From: Pseudomonadota bacterium
Lineage (GTDB): Bacteria; Pseudomonadota; Gammaproteobacteria; Burkholderiales; Rhodocyclaceae
Direction of reading: 5' to 3'
NCBI GenBank assembly: GCA_029776255.1
Contig: JAKOTN010000083.1
Coordinates: 61,487-125,486 of the forward strand
Length of the DNA stretch: 64,000 nucleotides
This document shows positions 1-9,333 of this stretch, piece after piece. The position numbers were made by a program, and so were the translations under genes. Position 1 is the stretch's first letter, and every line of letters starts with the position of its first letter. Below the pieces are notes generated by a model, which saw only the letters and a list, made by a program, of their open reading frames with translations, did no database searches and was not told the DNA's origin.

Positions 1-706
1 ACGCCAGCCCATTGGCGTCGGAGGCACGAATTTGGTTCCCCGGATCGATCTGACGCAGACCAATCCGCCCGGCCACCGGCGCGCTCACGCGCGTGTAGTT
101 CAACTGAAGTTTGGCGTTGTCGAGCTGGCCGCGGTCGTTTTCCACCGTCCCCTCGTATTGACGGACCAGGGCCGCCTGGGTGTCGACCTGCTGCTTGGCG
201 ATGGAATCCTTGGCCCACAGTTCGCGATAACGCGCCAGATCGACGCGCGCGTTTTGCAACAAGGCCAGATCGCGGTTCAATTGACCATTGACCTGGGTGA
301 CTTGGGCCTGATACGGACGCGGGTCGATCTCGGCCAGCAACTGTCCTTGTTTCACCGTGTCGCCTTCATTGAAATGCAGACGCAGCAGTTCGCCGTCAAC
401 CCGGGAGCGGACGGTCACCAGGTTGCGGGGAATGGCCGTGCCGATGGCGGGAATCCACAGGCGAACATCCTTGACCGCCACCGTGGCCACCGAGACGGGT
501 TGACCGCGGTTGTCGGCGTTTGGGCGGCCGGATTTCTGGCCGGCGCTCTCGGCGGTTTTCGGCTCATCGCGCCCCGAAAAGTGGTACGCGGCCACCAGGA
601 GGCCACCGCCGAGGAGCACCACCGCGCCGAGCGCCAGCGACCGGTGCCGTCCCTTGCCTTGTGGTTGCACGGGAACAGCGTCCGGATCGAGGGAGTCGTT
701 AGTCAT
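1..706 (-). CDS. RND/HlyD-type efflux periplasmic adaptor (membrane fusion protein), 3' end beyond window
   Basis: Reverse-strand reading from ATG at 706 gives MTNDSLDPDAVPVQPQGKGRHRSLALGAVVLLGGGLLVAAYHF...VSVATVAVKDVRLWIPAIGTAIPRNLVTVRSRVDGELLRLHFNEGDTVKQGQLLAEIDPRPY..., a typical MdtA/AcrA-like adaptor; open to the window edge. Confidence 0.85.
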   Translation of the reverse strand, partial: MTNDSLDPDAVPVQPQGKGRHRSLALGAVVLLGGGLLVAAYHFSGRDEPKTAESAGQKSGRPNADNRGQPVSVATVAVKDVRLWIPAIGTAIPRNLVTVRSRVDGELLRLHFNEGDTVKQGQLLAEIDPRPYQAQVTQVNGQLNRDLALLQNARVDLARYRELWAKDSIAKQQVDTQAALVRQYEGTVENDRGQLDNAKLQLNYTRVSAPVAGRIGLRQIDPGNQIRASDANGLA

Positions 707-909
707 GGCAGGACGATTTTCGGTGGCTTTCCCGACATTCGCGGCGCGCCGGTCCGTCGAATGGTCGAAAGAGACAAAAAGGACAAAAGAAACGATCCAC
801 TACGGTCAAGGAGAAATCACTGGGCGCTATTTTGAACCACATCGCCGCAACAACGAAATTAACCGACGGAAAGTGGTGTTAATCGCGTCCGGCACGGGTC
901 GGCCCGGCG

Positions 910-1998
910 TCAACGGCGCTCCAGCAACACACCGCTTTCGACATGCGGCGTGAAGGGAAACTGGTCGAAAACGGCACAGCGGCTGAGACGGTGGCTATCG
1001 TGCAACTGGGCGATGTTGGCGGCAAGGGTTTGCGGGTTGCAGGAAACGTAAAGAATGCGCTCGAAACGCCGGACCAGTTCGCACGTCGCCGGGTCCAAGC
1101 CGGCGCGCGGCGGATCGACGAACACGGTGCCGAAATCGTAGGCCGACAAATCGATGCCGGCGAGACGGCGGAACGGGCGCGCGCCATTCAAGGCTTGCGT
1201 CAGTTCCTCGGCCGACAGACGCACCAGGGTCACGTTGCCAATCTCGTTGGTGGCCAGATTGGCCTGCGCGGCACTGACCGACGCTTTGCTGATTTCGCTG
1301 GCCAGCACCCGCCGAACGCGCGTGGCCAGCGGCAAGGTGAAGTTGCCGTTGCCGCAATACAGTTCGAGCAGATCGTCGGCACGCTCACCGATGGCCCCGA
1401 CGGCCCAGTCAAGCATTTTCTGGTTCACGATCCCGTTCGGTTGCGTGAACGCGCCCTCCGGTTGCCGATAACGGAAACGACGGCCGGCAGCCGTCAACTC
1501 CTCGACCACATAATCGCGGCCGACCGGCAATCGCTGTCCGCGTGAGCGGCCGATCAGGCTGACGCCCAGGTCGGCGGCCAATTCCGCCGCCTCGACCTGC
1601 CACGCCTCGTCGAGACGGCGGTGGTAACAAAGAGTGATCAAGGCATCGCCGGCCAAGGTGGTCAGGAATTCCACCTGAAACAGTCTGGACGACAGCGCCG
1701 GACGGGACTGCCAGGCCTTTTTCAGGCACGGCATCAAGGCGTTGATGCGCGCACTCGCGGCCGGAAAATCGTCCATCAGAATCGGCGATCGCTTGTCGCC
1801 GGCGGCGAACATCGCGTAATGCCGTTCGTCGCCCTGGCGCCAGAGGCGAAATTCGGCGCGCAAGCGGTAGTGCGCAGGCGGCGAATCGAATACCGCCGGC
1901 GACGGTGCCGCGAAGGGCGCCAGCAATGCGCGCCATTGCGCGACCTTGTCTTCGAGTTGAACGACGTATCGCTCTGAATCATTGGATAAAAAAGACAT
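910..1998 (-). CDS. trmA: tRNA (uracil-5-)-methyltransferase TrmA
   Basis: Full-length ORF from [29 protein letters not shown]; motifs [26 protein letters not shown] and [15 protein letters not shown] are characteristic of TrmA. Confidence 0.93.
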   Translation of the reverse strand: MSFLSNDSERYVVQLEDKVAQWRALLAPFAAPSPAVFDSPPAHYRLRAEFRLWRQGDERHYAMFAAGDKRSPILMDDFPAASARINALMPCLKKAWQSRPALSSRLFQVEFLTTLAGDALITLCYHRRLDEAWQVEAAELAADLGVSLIGRSRGQRLPVGRDYVVEELTAAGRRFRYRQPEGAFTQPNGIVNQKMLDWAVGAIGERADDLLELYCGNGNFTLPLATRVRRVLASEISKASVSAAQANLATNEIGNVTLVRLSAEELTQALNGARPFRRLAGIDLSAYDFGTVFVDPPRAGLDPATCELVRRFERILYVSCNPQTLAANIAQLHDSHRLSRCAVFDQFPFTPHVESGVLLERR

Positions 1999-2220
1999 CG
2001 GCGATTCTTTTCGGAAGGGGGCGCGAAAGATGCGTCGGACACCGATTTCATGCCCGCCTGAAAAGTAGAAGCTTTTCATGATAGCAGCTTCCAGTCGCGC
2101 CCTTCGGGAACGACGGCAGGGTAATCGCGGATCGCGGCGTCTTTCGCTTGTCAGGCGGCGATCGTTCAAACGCCCGTGCCGCGTCGGTGAAACGCTGCAA
2201 CGCCTCCGAGGAGGGAAATA

Positions 2221-2766
2221 TCAGGACTCGGACAAGCCCGGGTTGAGCGTATACAACAGCGCTTTGACCAACATGGCCACATCGTCGCGACGCCGGGCAT
2301 CGACGCGAAAAATCGCGGGAACGGGCGGCTTGGTGATTTCGGCGACCTTGCGCCGATAATCCGCCAGACCGATGGGGGACGGCTTATCCATATGCGTGAC
2401 GCCAATCGCGACGGCCGTGTTGGCGATGAACGTCTTGAAGGCGAGCAGATATTTTTCCAGACTGTGGAGCGGGTCCGGGGCAGCGTTATTGACCAGCAAC
2501 ACCAGTCCGATCCCCCCCTCGGCGAGAATATTCCACATGAAACTAAAACGCTCCTGCCCCGGCGTGCCGTAAAGCATTACTTTTTCGCCGCCTGGCAGAT
2601 ACAGCAGGCCGTAATCCATGGCCACGGTGGTGCTTTTCTTAATCTTCGCGGTATCGTCGGTCGCCACGGCCTCGGTGCTGACCGGAACGATATCGCTCAG
2701 AGCCGCGATGGCGGTGCTTTTACCGGCGCCGACGGTCCCCGAGAATATGATTTTGTTATGCCGCAT
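2221..2766 (-). CDS. Small Ras-like/MglA-like GTPase, copy 1 of the Roadblock module
   Basis: P-loop GTVGAGKST, GTPGQERF (G3) and GVTHMD at the G4 position; paralogous to 5572..6132. Confidence 0.85.
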   Translation of the reverse strand: MRHNKIIFSGTVGAGKSTAIAALSDIVPVSTEAVATDDTAKIKKSTTVAMDYGLLYLPGGEKVMLYGTPGQERFSFMWNILAEGGIGLVLLVNNAAPDPLHSLEKYLLAFKTFIANTAVAIGVTHMDKPSPIGLADYRRKVAEITKPPVPAIFRVDARRRDDVAMLVKALLYTLNPGLSES

Positions 2767-2770
2767 GAAC

Positions 2771-4063
2771 TCAGAGCGCGTTGATCAGCTTGCGCACGAT
2801 GCGTGAAAACGCCAAGGAACATCGATTCGCGGGCGCGGCGGACGACCGGGCATTCTGGCAACTATCCAGCGCCGCGGCATCGGCGCGTTTGTCGAGAAGA
2901 CCGGCAAAACGGGCGGCGGTGAAAAAAGCGAAAACGTAACGTTGCGGAATGCCCAGTTCGGTGGCGATTTCCACTGGACTGGCGAATTTTCTCGCCCACA
3001 GGGTGGCGATGGTTTCCGCATACGGCGGCGCGAAGCAGCGCGTGAAATCCGGTATCGCGCGCAAGAACACCGGCTGATACGGATCGGAACCCTTCGGCAG
3101 GCGCCCACGAGCCGCCCAAATAGCGACGTTCCACAGCAAGTCGCGAGTGGCGTAGAGGGTTTCCTTGCCTTCGTCGTTGCAAGGCCCCGGATCGGGAACA
3201 ACCAGCACCGCCCCACGCGGCAACTGGGTCATCGAAGCCGGCCGGAGACGGTTGTGGCTGAAATCGGTCCGGCAAACGGCTTCCGGCGTGCTGGCGACAC
3301 GGATCATGCGCGGCAGACCGACGACGGCCCGTGGCAAACCGGTTGTCTTGCTTTCGCGCACGGCACGCAGCAAAGGACCGAGCAGATAATGCTCGGGGTG
3401 AAAAAACAATTTCGCCGGTGGTTCGCCGGACCGTGTGCCGGCGATATCGCCATTCGAGCCGCAGATGTCGATATTCTCACCCGAAAGACTTTCGCCGAAC
3501 CGGCTTGGGGCGTCCACGAACGGTCGGGCCGCTTGCCGGTGGGCGGCGGCCGGCGCGGTCGGCTTGGGGATCGTGGTTACTTGCTCGACGGGACGCGACG
3601 GCGCTTTGATGGCAACGGCGCTGACCAGTGTGAGCGCCTGTATCAATTCATCGATTTTGATCGGTTTGCCAAGAACGATGATGTTCGGGAAGCGTTTGTG
3701 CTGTTCCTTCGGATTGCTGGCGTAACCGATGGCGTCCTTACCGTGCATGGCAACCTGCCGCATGGCGCCATCGGCGCCGGGACGATCGCAATCGATCAGC
3801 ACCACTTGCGCGGCGGCGATATTCTCAACCAGGCAAACACGATGCTTGGCGTCGTTTTCCAGCGCCAGGCGAATTGCATACGCATCGACATGACTGGCCT
3901 GAAGCAAGAAAAGAGCGATCGATTGCCCGTCGTCCCGGTCGAAAATGGATTTTCGAATCGACGCCGCCTCTTCGTTGGTCGGTAAATGCGCGTCGACATC
4001 GGCGATCGCGGCAAATTGCAGCCAACTGGTTTGGGAATCCCCTAGGGTGGACGGCGTATTCAT
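2771..4063 (-). CDS. Degenerate receiver-like protein with C-terminal winged-helix-like segment, copy 1
   Basis: N-terminal QVVLIDCDRPGADGAMRQ...IIVLGKPIKIDELIQAL resembles a receiver fold; C-terminal LLWNVAIWAARGRLPKGSDPY...FASPVEIATELGIPQRYVFAFFTAARFAGLL is shared with 6122..7273. Confidence 0.7.
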   Translation of the reverse strand: MNTPSTLGDSQTSWLQFAAIADVDAHLPTNEEAASIRKSIFDRDDGQSIALFLLQASHVDAYAIRLALENDAKHRVCLVENIAAAQVVLIDCDRPGADGAMRQVAMHGKDAIGYASNPKEQHKRFPNIIVLGKPIKIDELIQALTLVSAVAIKAPSRPVEQVTTIPKPTAPAAAHRQAARPFVDAPSRFGESLSGENIDICGSNGDIAGTRSGEPPAKLFFHPEHYLLGPLLRAVRESKTTGLPRAVVGLPRMIRVASTPEAVCRTDFSHNRLRPASMTQLPRGAVLVVPDPGPCNDEGKETLYATRDLLWNVAIWAARGRLPKGSDPYQPVFLRAIPDFTRCFAPPYAETIATLWARKFASPVEIATELGIPQRYVFAFFTAARFAGLLDKRADAAALDSCQNARSSAAPANRCSLAFSRIVRKLINAL

Positions 4064-4170
4064 TAGGCGACTCCTTTCGCTGCACATGGTTGATGCGATG
4101 TGGCGACGGATACAGCACCGATGGTCGCCAGATACAATTCCGATTGTTTCATGAGGAAAACCCCTTCTTA

Positions 4171-4536
4171 TCAGCCGAGTATCGAAGCGATTGCCTTGAC
4201 CGCCCGACGCACTTCCAGAAACACCATTCCCAATTTGGCATTCGCCTTGGCGATCGCGGTGAGCACGGCGTCAGGACCTGCCTGTATCATCATTACGTAA
4301 CCGTACTCACCTTTGATCAGCACCAGCTCAAGTTCGCCACGCGTCAGTTCGCGCGCCGTTCTATCGCCAAGAGAGAGCATCGCGGCACTCATGGCACCGA
4401 CGCGATCTTCGTCCATCCCACTCGGCAATAAAGCACTAATGAGCAAGCCATCGGATGAGATGACAGCAGATGCTTCGACATCCGCTGACACACCGTTCAA
4501 ATCGCCAAGGACGGTTTCCAGCAAATGTGAGCGCAT
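4171..4536 (-). CDS. Roadblock/LC7 domain protein, copy 1
   Basis: MRSHLLETVLGDLNGVSADVEASAVISSDGLLISALLPSGMDEDRVGAMSAAMLSLGDRTARELTRGELELVLIKGEYGYVMMIQAGPDAVLTAIAKANAKLGMVFLEVRRAVKAI, a typical Roadblock/LC7 sequence. Confidence 0.9.
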   Translation of the reverse strand: MRSHLLETVLGDLNGVSADVEASAVISSDGLLISALLPSGMDEDRVGAMSAAMLSLGDRTARELTRGELELVLIKGEYGYVMMIQAGPDAVLTAIAKANAKLGMVFLEVRRAVKAIASILG

Positions 4537-4946
4537 CTTCGGTTCCCTGGGCATCAATAAAACAACCGCGGCTCGACGACTTCCGCCGCCGCCATCGACG
4601 GGTATCTTCGGTTGTGACTTGCCGCTGGTCGCCAGTTTACGGAAGGTCGCGTCGGCCGGCCATGAACTAATTGGCATTTCCCGACGTGTTGTCGACGCGT
4701 TTTAAGCCCGATTGGCGGAGAAGCACGCCAAAGGGGTTCGCAGGTTCTTGCGGGATATTGCCGAGAATTCGCCGACCAAGACGGCGGCTGCACGGCCTAC
4801 CGACGTGCGGCGGCGGCCCCAATCCAGAGTGAAGACTTTGCCCGTAGGTATCCGCGGCAGGGGGAAGAGGCGTCGCCAGCACCTCTCGCGATCACCGACA
4901 CGCGTCGGCCGAGCAGTACTCTTACGGCCTTAGCGCCGGGAATTTC

Positions 4947-5579
4947 TCAAATTTGCCCGTAACGGACACAGAGCGACCAGACCAGATCCGCGAAATTCTG
5001 TTGGTTGAAGCGCGGCCGACCGCGCACGGCCAAGGCCAGCCGAATGCCTCCGACGTGCATCGGCCAGAAGCTCAAACCGCTGATTCCGGCGGCGTCGACG
5101 TTTCCCCAACCATCCAGCAACTGATCGCCCAATTTGGACAAGGCGATGGTTTGGCGGTCGGCAACGGAAAGAATGTCGGCCCCCAGGGCGGCGAGAGCCT
5201 CGCCCTGATCCATGGGGTATCCGGCGACGGCGAGACAGAAGCCCATTCGATCGGCGAGCACCGCCTGATGGGCGTCGCTAAGTGTCGCCAGTAGCGGCGG
5301 CAAGCTCAATTCCAGCGATTCCAGCCGGGCTGCTCGCGGTGTGCTCCACGCTTCGAGACAGGCATGCTCCTGCAATTGGAGAAGTTGCTCGAGAGCTGGT
5401 TCATCGGTGGCCTCCCCCGTCCACAGGCGCGCCGCTTCCAGCGTGAGCAAGGGCGAAACCGGCTCACGCAGAATCGCTTGCAGGACACGCCGTTCGACGC
5501 TGTCTTCAGCGCTGGCGACAGCGCGCCATGCACCATACGGCGTCACGCAGAGATAGGAATCGGAGAGGATCTCAAGCAT
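4947..5579 (-). CDS. Hypothetical protein of the Roadblock/GTPase cluster
   Basis: 210 aa ORF overlapping the upstream GTPase gene by 8 nt; no family recognised. Confidence 0.7.
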   Translation of the reverse strand: MLEILSDSYLCVTPYGAWRAVASAEDSVERRVLQAILREPVSPLLTLEAARLWTGEATDEPALEQLLQLQEHACLEAWSTPRAARLESLELSLPPLLATLSDAHQAVLADRMGFCLAVAGYPMDQGEALAALGADILSVADRQTIALSKLGDQLLDGWGNVDAAGISGLSFWPMHVGGIRLALAVRGRPRFNQQNFADLVWSLCVRYGQI

Positions 5580-6132
5580 CGATCAGGCCAGGATTCAAGG
5601 TGTAGAGAAGTGCCCTGACCACCATCGCCACATCGTCGCGTTCGCGCGCGTCGACACGGAAAACGGCAGGGGGCGGCAAGCGGCGGCGCACGCGCAATTT
5701 AGCACGGTAATCGATCAAAGTCGGCGAATTCGACCGATCCATGTGCGTCACGCCAATGGCAACGGCCGTCTTGGCAATAAATCCGTCAAATGCCGTCAGA
5801 TAATGCTCGAGATGATTCAGTGGATCGGGCATGGCGTTGTTGATCAACAAAATCAGGCCGATTCCGCCTTCCGCGAGAATTTCCCACATGAAACTGAAGC
5901 GTTCCTGACCGGGCGTACCGTATAGCATCACTTTTTCGCCACCATCGAGAAGCAGAACACCATAATCCATTGCCACGGTGGTGGTTTTTTTCAGCGTCGT
6001 CGCGCCATCCGAAATGAGCGCCTCGGTTGCGACCGGTACGATGTCGCTCAACGCCGCGATGGCGGTGCTCTTGCCGGCGCCAACCGTGCCAGAGAAGATG
6101 ATCTTGTTATGAACGGCTTGTTCAGACCGCAT
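5572..6132 (-). CDS. Small Ras-like/MglA-like GTPase, copy 2
   Basis: HNKIIFSGTVGAGKSTAIAALSDIVPV...VMLYGTPGQERFSFMW...GVTHMD; close paralogue of 2221..2766. Confidence 0.85.
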   Translation of the reverse strand: MRSEQAVHNKIIFSGTVGAGKSTAIAALSDIVPVATEALISDGATTLKKTTTVAMDYGVLLLDGGEKVMLYGTPGQERFSFMWEILAEGGIGLILLINNAMPDPLNHLEHYLTAFDGFIAKTAVAIGVTHMDRSNSPTLIDYRAKLRVRRRLPPPAVFRVDARERDDVAMVVRALLYTLNPGLIDA

Positions 6133-7273
6133 TCAGGAGCTTTCGCAAGATTCTTCCAAGCAAGGACGGGCGGCGCCCCTGCTGCGGCGGTGGCGGTGGT
6201 GGAGGAGCACTTGCTGTCGGCGACGTTTTCTTCGCGGCACCCAGGTCGTGTTCAAGCAGACCGGCAAATTGCGCTGCCGTGTAGAACGAAAAAACGTAAC
6301 GTTGGGGAATCGCCAACCTCGACGCGATGTCGACGGGACTGGCAAACGCCCGCACCCACAAGGCGGCAATTCGCAGAGCATGCGGCGGCACGAACACGCG
6401 CGTGAAATTGGGCCACGCCTTCAGACGGACGACACGATAAGGATCGGTGTCTTTAGGCAGGCGACCCCGGGCCGCCCAGACGGCGACGTTCCAGAGCAAA
6501 TCCTCGGACGCGAATGCCACTTCGGCCGACGGATCGTCCGGCCCAGGATCGAGAACAAGCCGCGTGGTCGCCAGCGGCAATTGCGTCATCGAGATCGGCC
6601 GCAAGCGTGTTTCACGAAAAGCGGTCAGGCAAAGTGGAACTGGCGCGACCGATACCCGAATCAACCGATGCAAACCGGCTACCGCCAGCGGGCGTCCCGA
6701 CGCCTGGCTTTTGACGACGGCACGAAACAGTTGACCGATCAAATAATCTTCCGGATCGAAAAAAAACTTGTCCGGCACCTGGGAGTTCGGCGCCAACGGC
6801 AAATCTTCGAGAGAACCGCAGAGCTCGGCGCCATCGTCGGTGTCGATGCTGTCACCGAGTGACTTGGTCTTTTCCGCCACCAACGGACCGGCGCCGGCCG
6901 GCTGGGCCGGCAATAAAGGAATACTGGCCGGCGAGGCCATCGCACGGGACAACGCGGCAGGCAAACCGTCGAGATTAAGCGGTTTTCCGAGAATGTCGAT
7001 GGTCGGAAATTTCGTGCCGCACTCCCTTGGATTGAGCGCGTACCCAACGACTCCAAGACGCTGTTGTGGCGGGATTCGGCGCAAAGCCAATTCGGCGCCC
7101 TGACGATCGCAGTCGACCAGCACAACCTGCGCCTTGGCCATGTTATCGGTGAGACAAACCTTGTTGCGCATGTGCCGTTCCAGTGACAAGCCAATGAGTC
7201 GGGCGTCCATGCTACCGACTTCCAGCAGCAGCAAGCTGATCGGAGCGGCCGCGTCTGAGCGGTTCTGGCTCAT
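6122..7273 (-). CDS. Degenerate receiver-like protein with C-terminal winged-helix-like segment, copy 2
   Basis: AQVVLVDCDRQGAELALRRIP...DILGKPLNLDGLPAAL and LLWNVAVWAARGRLPKDTDPY...FASPVDIASRLAIPQRYVFSFYTAAQFAGLLE align with 2771..4063. Confidence 0.7.
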   Translation of the reverse strand: MSQNRSDAAAPISLLLLEVGSMDARLIGLSLERHMRNKVCLTDNMAKAQVVLVDCDRQGAELALRRIPPQQRLGVVGYALNPRECGTKFPTIDILGKPLNLDGLPAALSRAMASPASIPLLPAQPAGAGPLVAEKTKSLGDSIDTDDGAELCGSLEDLPLAPNSQVPDKFFFDPEDYLIGQLFRAVVKSQASGRPLAVAGLHRLIRVSVAPVPLCLTAFRETRLRPISMTQLPLATTRLVLDPGPDDPSAEVAFASEDLLWNVAVWAARGRLPKDTDPYRVVRLKAWPNFTRVFVPPHALRIAALWVRAFASPVDIASRLAIPQRYVFSFYTAAQFAGLLEHDLGAAKKTSPTASAPPPPPPPQQGRRPSLLGRILRKLLNAV

Positions 7274-7737
7274 GACTTGTACGAATCGGAAGGACGTAGA
7301 AACTGGCGCCTGCCCAAGACCGGTCGCGCCATGACCACACCGGGTCTCGCCACCCGAGGGTCGTGAAGATCGGCACCTTGATCGAGGCTTTTCTCGATAT
7401 AGTCCGCCAAACCGACCCGGCGCAACGCTTGGCGGTAATTCCGGAGCATGCGTCTACGCAGATCCAGACCGCACGCGCCCAGAACCAGACACAAATCGAC
7501 AACGGCCGACCCCAGTTCCTGATCGTCACCCAGGCTTTTCCAGAGCGAAATACGCTGCACATGCAGGTGGAGGTTCGCCGGATCACGGCCGATCTCGGCC
7601 GCCAACAAGGCCCCGGTCGCAGGGCTATGCCAATGCGAGACGATGTTCAAGGTTCTGACCGGCAGACCAAAGACAGCCGGAGGCGACGAAGGGCGAATTC
7701 TGCCCGGATCGGCCTTGTCGGTAATGAACTGGCTCAC
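7270..7737 (-). CDS. Hypothetical protein of the Roadblock/GTPase cluster
   Basis: 155 aa ORF with 4-nt overlaps with both neighbours; no family recognised. Confidence 0.65.
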   Translation of the reverse strand: MSQFITDKADPGRIRPSSPPAVFGLPVRTLNIVSHWHSPATGALLAAEIGRDPANLHLHVQRISLWKSLGDDQELGSAVVDLCLVLGACGLDLRRRMLRNYRQALRRVGLADYIEKSLDQGADLHDPRVARPGVVMARPVLGRRQFLRPSDSYKS

Positions 7738-8477
7738 TGGGTCAGCGTTGAAATGATATCTATCATGAGTTCCACATCTTCGTGCTCAAGCCGCCGCCAA
7801 CGGTTGCAACCAAGACCGGCCAGCAGACTGCCGCCCTTCTCGGTTTCATGCAAGGTCACCAGCAACTCGGCGATTTTTTCACGGCTGTCTAGCAGTGCGG
7901 GGCCGATAAGGAAGGAGTGATGAATGACATGCAACTGACTGGTGACCAGCACGTGCAAATCGCGGCGGATGATACCCGAAAGCGCCTCAAAGGCGTCTAC
8001 CGGCATGAAGCCAATGTCGGCGTTGTCGCGCAATACCATTCTGGCCACCTGAATATAGGTATCCGTCGGCAAGGTGACAATGTCGGCAGGATCGATATCG
8101 GCGGGCTCAAGCAGAATCCGCCCGACGGTGTTGACACTGGGGTCATCGGTACATGACAACCTGACACCGGGCCGCAGATCGGTAATCGATTGAAACGGCT
8201 TCTCCGCCGCCGTGAAAACGACCATTTCGTCGCCGCTTTCGGGACCGGCGATCGCTTGAAAGTTTCTTTCCCGCACCAGCAACGACGCATCGAATGGATT
8301 GGCGTAGATCATGTCGACCTGCCCTTCCAGGATGGCCTTTCTCTGGCTGCCGAAATCGTCATACAACTCGAGGTGGATGGACATCGACAACGCGCGCTGC
8401 AACCAGGTATTGAAGATGTACCAATCGGTAATCCGCTCGGTGGGAAAACTGGGGCTGACCGTGAAATTGACGTTCAT
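7734..8477 (-). CDS. PhnD-like substrate-binding protein without recognisable signal peptide
   Basis: MNVNFTVSPSFPTERITDWYIFNTWLQRALSMSIHLELYDDFGSQRKAILEGQVDMIYANPFDASLLVRERNFQAIAGPESGDEMVVFTA...IADIGFMPVDAFEAL-like layout of PhnD/phosphonate-binding family; no hydrophobic N-terminus. Confidence 0.8.
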   Translation of the reverse strand: MNVNFTVSPSFPTERITDWYIFNTWLQRALSMSIHLELYDDFGSQRKAILEGQVDMIYANPFDASLLVRERNFQAIAGPESGDEMVVFTAAEKPFQSITDLRPGVRLSCTDDPSVNTVGRILLEPADIDPADIVTLPTDTYIQVARMVLRDNADIGFMPVDAFEALSGIIRRDLHVLVTSQLHVIHHSFLIGPALLDSREKIAELLVTLHETEKGGSLLAGLGCNRWRRLEHEDVELMIDIISTLTQ

Positions 8478-8953
8478 GATCCGTTCATGCTCCGGTAAAG
8501 CGTTTCCGCCGCAAGCACCTGCTGACGGGACGGCTCACGCCGAACCGAGGTATAGCCGACAACCCGGCCTTCGCGGACGTTCGGCACCACCGTCGCATAG
8601 ACCCAGTAGTAGCCGCCGTCCTTGCGTAAATTCTTGACGTAACCATGCCATTGGTTCCCGGCTCTGACGGTTTCCCAAAGATCGCGGAAAGCCGCGGCCG
8701 GCATGTCCGGGTGGCGCAGGATGCTATGCGGCTGGCCGATCAATTCGTGTGCCTCATAGCCGGACATATCCACGAACGATTGGTTGCCCATGGTGATCAC
8801 GCCAGCGGTGTCGGTACGCGAAACGATCAGTTTGCCATGCGGAAAATTGGTTTCGATATCCGTCACGCACACCCGCCGGCTGGTGCCGTCAAAGTAGTGC
8901 ATGACATATTCGCGGCCTTTTTCGACAACACCCGACGAACTCACATCATTCAT
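8474..8953 (-). CDS. Aer-type PAS domain protein without output domain
   Basis: LIVSRTDTAGVITMGNQSFVDMSGYEAHELIGQPHSILRHPDMPAAAFRDLWETVRAGNQWHGYVKNLRKDGGYYWVYATVVP is a classic Aer-like PAS. Confidence 0.9.
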   Translation of the reverse strand: MNDVSSSGVVEKGREYVMHYFDGTSRRVCVTDIETNFPHGKLIVSRTDTAGVITMGNQSFVDMSGYEAHELIGQPHSILRHPDMPAAAFRDLWETVRAGNQWHGYVKNLRKDGGYYWVYATVVPNVREGRVVGYTSVRREPSRQQVLAAETLYRSMNGS

Positions 8954-8967
8954 CCTGGCGACTCCTG

Positions 8968-9333
8968 TCAGCCGAGAACCAACCCGATCGCCTTTGCCGC
9001 CCGACGAACATCGAGAAAGACCAGACCAAGTTTGGCGTTCGCCTTGGCCATCACCGTCAGCACGGCATCCGGCCCCGCCTGCACCATCATCACGTAGCCT
9101 TTTTCGCCCTTGATCAAGACTTGCTCAAGCGTGCCGCGCGCCAATTCGCGGGCCGTACGGTCGCCCAGCGAAAGCATCGCCGCGCTCATCGCGCCGACGC
9201 GATCTTCGTCGAGCGTGTTCGGCAACAAGGCGGCCATCATCAGGCCATCGGACGAAATGATGGCGGAGGCTTCGATGTCGGCGGAGGTTCCGTTGAGATC
9301 GTTGAGAACCGTTTCAAGCATGTTTGAACGCAT
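8968..9333 (-). CDS. Roadblock/LC7 domain protein, copy 2
   Basis: MRSNMLETVLNDLNGTSADIEASAIISSDGLMMAALLPNTLDEDRVGAMSAAMLSLGDRTARELARGTLEQVLIKGEKGYVMMVQAGPDAVLTVMAKANAKLG; near-identical to copy 1 through most of its length. Confidence 0.9.
   Translation of the reverse strand: MRSNMLETVLNDLNGTSADIEASAIISSDGLMMAALLPNTLDEDRVGAMSAAMLSLGDRTARELARGTLEQVLIKGEKGYVMMVQAGPDAVLTVMAKANAKLGLVFLDVRRAAKAIGLVLG

Noticed and set aside
32-1545. Plus-strand ORFs at 32..835 and 943..1545
   Set aside because: Antisense to the adaptor and trmA genes, which have clear homology on the minus strand.
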